Below are positions 61,650 through 64,000 of a DNA stretch of 64,000 nt, one piece after another; the stretch's first letter is position 1; every line of letters begins with the position of its first letter. A program made the translations under genes and the position numbers. The notes beneath the pieces were generated by a model, which was given only the letters and a program-made list of their open reading frames with translations, did not search any database and had not been told where the DNA came from. The DNA comes from Methylomarinum sp. Ch1-1 (lineage in GTDB: Bacteria; Pseudomonadota; Gammaproteobacteria; Methylococcales; Methylomonadaceae). The DNA lies in contig NZ_CP157743.1 of NCBI RefSeq assembly GCF_030717995.2, positions 3,002,501 to 3,066,500 on the forward strand, in the 5' to 3' direction.

Positions 61650-62090
61650 CTACTCCGCCTTGCTTTGTTGCGGTTTTTTCAGGGTGTCGGCGACTTCCGG
61701 CGGCATATAGTTTTCGTCATGCTTAGCCAGCACTTCTTCGGCGATGAACACGCCTTGAGAATTCAACCTGCCTTTGGCGACGATGCCCTGCCCCTCCCTG
61801 AACAAGTCCGGCAATATGCCGGTGTATTCCACCGTCACTTCCTCGCTGAAATCGGTCAATTTGAAGCGCACCATCAGACCATCGCCGGGGCGCTCGACGC
61901 TGCCATCGACGACCATGCCGCCGAGACGGAACAAGGTGTCTCTAGGCGCCTTTCCTTCCACGACATCGGTCGTGGAAAAAAAATACATTAGATTTTCGTT
62001 GAACGCCTGTAAGGCGAAGGTCGCCGCGGCGCCGACCCCGGCCAGCATCAACAAAATCAGAATCAAACGTTGTTTTCTAGCCGGTTTCAT
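61650..62090 (-). CDS. ccmE: Haem chaperone CcmE
   Basis: The 146-aa periplasmic protein has an N-terminal anchor (LILILLMLAGVGAAATFALQAF) and an OB-like domain. The haem-binding motif LAKHDENYMPPE has H124, which attaches haem covalently, and Y128. It carries haem from CcmC to CcmF. It overlaps ccmD by 4 bp. Confidence 0.96.
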   Translation of the reverse strand: MKPARKQRLILILLMLAGVGAAATFALQAFNENLMYFFSTTDVVEGKAPRDTLFRLGGMVVDGSVERPGDGLMVRFKLTDFSEEVTVEYTGILPDLFREGQGIVAKGRLNSQGVFIAEEVLAKHDENYMPPEVADTLKKPQQSKAE

Positions 62091-62254
62091 GAGCGTGACC
62101 GTTTCTGTTTCAGCTGCAATTGACGCATCAGTTGTTTACGCTGCAGTATCGGCATGATCACGTTGGCCATCAACACCAGCAAACATATTCCATAAGACGT
62201 CCATACATAAAAGGCGTAACCGCCCATGGCAAAAAATTCCTGCCAATTCATCAT
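62087..62254 (-). CDS. ccmD: Haem exporter protein CcmD
   Basis: The 55-aa single-pass membrane protein reads MMNWQEFFAMGGYAFYVWTS, then GICLLVLMANVI and a basic tail (QRKQLMRQLQLKQKRSRS). The phrase GGYAFYVWTSYG is typical of CcmD, which helps release holo-CcmE. ATG at 62254 and the next one at 62251 are both possible starts. It begins 2 bp after the ccmC stop. Confidence 0.9.
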   Translation of the reverse strand: MMNWQEFFAMGGYAFYVWTSYGICLLVLMANVIMPILQRKQLMRQLQLKQKRSRS

Positions 62255-62256
62255 TT

Positions 62257-63012
62257 TCAATTCTCCAGCATTTTCTTGACCCACTGAGTGTTCTGTTCGC
62301 GCCTGAGCAATTCCACTTTGGCTCCCTGCAACAGCGCGATCACGTAATAAACCTTGAACGCAATCGCCATCAACAATAACGGCACCAGCATACTGACATG
62401 GATGGAGGGCTTGTCCATCTTGCTGACAGTCGGGCCCTGATGCAACGTGTTCCACCATTCCACCGAATAATGGATGATCGGAATATTAATGACGCCGACC
62501 AAAGCCAGTATCGATACCGCCCTGGACGCGGCGCGGCGATCCTCGATGGCGCCGTACAGGCTGATCACGCCCAAATACAAGAACAACAGTATCAGCTCCG
62601 AGGTCAATCTGGCATCCCAAACCCACCAAGTCCCCCACATCGGTTTGCCCCATAACGAACCGGTCACCAAGGCGATAAAGGTAAAACTGGCGCCGATCGG
62701 CGCACTGCTGACCAACACCACTTCCGCCAACTTAATGCGCCAGATCAGACCGATGGCGCCGGCGACCGCCATCAAGACATAAATAAACAGCGACATCCAG
62801 GCCGCCGGCACATGAATATAGATAATCCGGTAACTGTCCCCTTGCTGGTAATCCTGCGGCGCCAAAAATAAACCGCCATAAAGGCCGCCGCCGACCAGCA
62901 GAATAAAGATCGCCGTCAGCCAGGGCATTAATTTATCGGCAAAGGCGTAAAAATGCGGTGGAGAAGCCAGGCGGTGAAAAAATCGACTGATTGGAGCGGG
63001 TATCAAAGACAT
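62257..63012 (-). CDS. ccmC: Haem handling protein CcmC
   Basis: The 251-aa integral membrane protein has six hydrophobic segments and the WWD domain text MWGTWWVWDARLTSELILLFLYLG, with flanking histidines (YIHVPAAWMS and PIIHYSVEWWNTLHQG) that hold haem. It passes haem to CcmE. It is the first ccm gene in the window. The ATP-binding subunit CcmA and the permease CcmB, usually just upstream, are absent here; a ferritin-like gene takes their place. Confidence 0.95.
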   Translation of the reverse strand: MSLIPAPISRFFHRLASPPHFYAFADKLMPWLTAIFILLVGGGLYGGLFLAPQDYQQGDSYRIIYIHVPAAWMSLFIYVLMAVAGAIGLIWRIKLAEVVLVSSAPIGASFTFIALVTGSLWGKPMWGTWWVWDARLTSELILLFLYLGVISLYGAIEDRRAASRAVSILALVGVINIPIIHYSVEWWNTLHQGPTVSKMDKPSIHVSMLVPLLLMAIAFKVYYVIALLQGAKVELLRREQNTQWVKKMLEN

Positions 63013-63055
63013 GCTAAAACATCACTTAATTATAATACGCTAAATAATAAAGGAT

Positions 63056-63988
63056 TTACTTCTCCAAGGAAAGCCGGGCATCCTCAGGATCCAAGTCCAC
63101 CTTGCAGTAAGTTGGTATCCAACTGCGCTCAACGATCGACTCTGGCAACTCATTAAAATCGAACGCCAAACCATCCTCAATCATCTGGTTGACATCAAAC
63201 ACTTCCGCCACTTCCGGTATGTCATTAAAAAACATCGTATAAAACGGTTTAACCAGCGCCTTGGAAACCTTCATACCGATAGGACCAATGAAGTTTCTTC
63301 GTTGCCCGACATGGGCGACTTCATCAATAGTAATTTCGTCCAGCAATGCTTTCAAACGGACACGAACTTCCGGTTCGTCGGCCAGCACGTCGTCAAATAA
63401 GGCATCTAAATGACGATAAAAAGTCACTCCCATCAATTCAGTCACGAAAGCCGGTGAATCCATTAAAAAACCTGGGAGTTTCGGAAACTGTTCATAGATT
63501 TTTTCCTTGATCGGGCCTAAAGGCGCCCATTCGACCTTATCCAATCCACAAGTCCGCAGCATTTCATCGAATAAACGCACATGACAAAACTCTTCGGCTA
63601 GATGCACACGACTAATCTTATCTTCCACTGTATGCGAGTTGGCCATATCCGGCACCGCGTCCCAAGCGCCTTTAATGCCAACCCACTCATGTCGGGCAAA
63701 TTTATAAATACAGGTCAGCATCAAGGTCATGCGATCCAACGATTTAGGGTCGTCTTGCATGGCCACATAATTACGGTAAAAGGCGTCAGGGTCGACCAAA
63801 GGTTTGCGCAACCTAACCGGGTTATCCTGAAAATGTTTCAGCCGCGCCCGTTTTTTAGCCAGATCCTTGTCAGCTTCAAAAAGCTCCCCGCCATGGTGCT
63901 GGGTAAATGTCCAGTAATCTTCAAAATTCGCACTTCTTTGCTCTGCCGTCGCCGACGTAAAAACAGATAGATATTTACCCGCTCCCAT
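63056..63988 (-). CDS. Ferritin-like di-iron protein of unknown function
   Basis: The 310-aa protein has the residue pattern of a carboxylate-bridged di-iron helical bundle: E101 (FARHEWVG), E133-x2-H136 (HLAEEFCHVR), E184 (VTELMGV) and E223-x2-H226 (TIDEVAHVGQRR). That layout resembles di-iron oxygenases and hydroxylases. I do not recognise a named family. The ATG at 63988 has GGAG eight bases before it, but the frame stays open to the window edge, so an earlier start cannot be excluded. It lies 43 bp upstream of ccmC on the same strand and may be the leading gene of the ccm operon. Confidence 0.7.
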   Translation of the reverse strand: MGAGKYLSVFTSATAEQRSANFEDYWTFTQHHGGELFEADKDLAKKRARLKHFQDNPVRLRKPLVDPDAFYRNYVAMQDDPKSLDRMTLMLTCIYKFARHEWVGIKGAWDAVPDMANSHTVEDKISRVHLAEEFCHVRLFDEMLRTCGLDKVEWAPLGPIKEKIYEQFPKLPGFLMDSPAFVTELMGVTFYRHLDALFDDVLADEPEVRVRLKALLDEITIDEVAHVGQRRNFIGPIGMKVSKALVKPFYTMFFNDIPEVAEVFDVNQMIEDGLAFDFNELPESIVERSWIPTYCKVDLDPEDARLSLEK

Positions 63989-64000
63989 ACCAGGAACTCC

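Overview
The window looks like a chromosomal segment of a gammaproteobacterium. Protein-level resemblance (split B12-dependent ribonucleotide reductase NrdJa/NrdJb, YajR-type MFS carrier, HrpA, CcmC-I plus HemN, DUF1840 and DUF2024 proteins, K+-dependent membrane pyrophosphatase) and the abundance of small palindromic repeats suggest the methanotroph order Methylococcales. That placement is inference: no methane-oxidation gene, rRNA or tRNA lies in the window, and no CRISPR array was seen.

Layout. Positions 1-14,300 are accessory and decayed. They hold a partial YdjM-type hydrolase, a wrecked IS200/IS605 transposase, a wrecked ISNCY-like transposase interrupted by a 348-bp non-coding insertion, truC beside an attC-like hairpin, and an IS91-type element carrying a tyrosine recombinase with an in-frame A8 slippery run. 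Then come psd, an AT-rich gene-poor stretch (about 7.9-9.8 kb) with short unknown ORFs and an IS21 istB remnant, a frameshifted gamma-glutamyltransferase, DUF2024 and DUF1840 genes, and the stump of a P-loop ATPase operon.

Positions 14,284-27,271 are orderly core genome: nrdJab with a NrdR-type operator, ssb, a YajR-like carrier, an RND efflux pump, uvrA and a small membrane protein. At 27.4-28.75 kb lies a GGDEF gene fragment interrupted by a second, almost identical copy of the non-coding element from 2.07 kb, followed by a REP-like cluster.

Positions 28,752-49,069 are again core-like: a phytase-like beta-propeller exoprotein, rhomboid protease, hrpA, a SprA-related putative metalloprotease, yihY with a small membrane protein and a PilZ protein, then a translationally coupled trio (MASE1/CHASE hybrid histidine kinase, monohaem cytochrome c, outer-membrane channel), proS and a second RND pump. 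Positions 49,070-49,800 and 52,230-52,480 are repeat-rich flanks around rubredoxin and hppA. They contain MITE-like elements with TA-flanked ends and a palindromic module found in opposite orientations at two sites.

Positions 52,533-64,000 carry a CPA1 Na+/H+ antiporter, a short-chain dehydrogenase, a small helical protein, hemN, and a tightly overlapping cytochrome c maturation operon (ccmC-D-E-F-G-H-I, transcribed towards lower coordinates) preceded by a ferritin-like di-iron protein. HemN (haem synthesis) joined to ccmI fits a haem-to-cytochrome unit. ccmA and ccmB are not in the window.

The most notable unexplained items are the 314-bp non-coding element present twice with one difference, the flipped palindromic module, a 112-bp MITE with perfect 11-bp ends and a 9-bp duplication upstream of proS, the A8 frameshift site in the IS91-linked recombinase, and the paired NrdR-type boxes before nrdJa.
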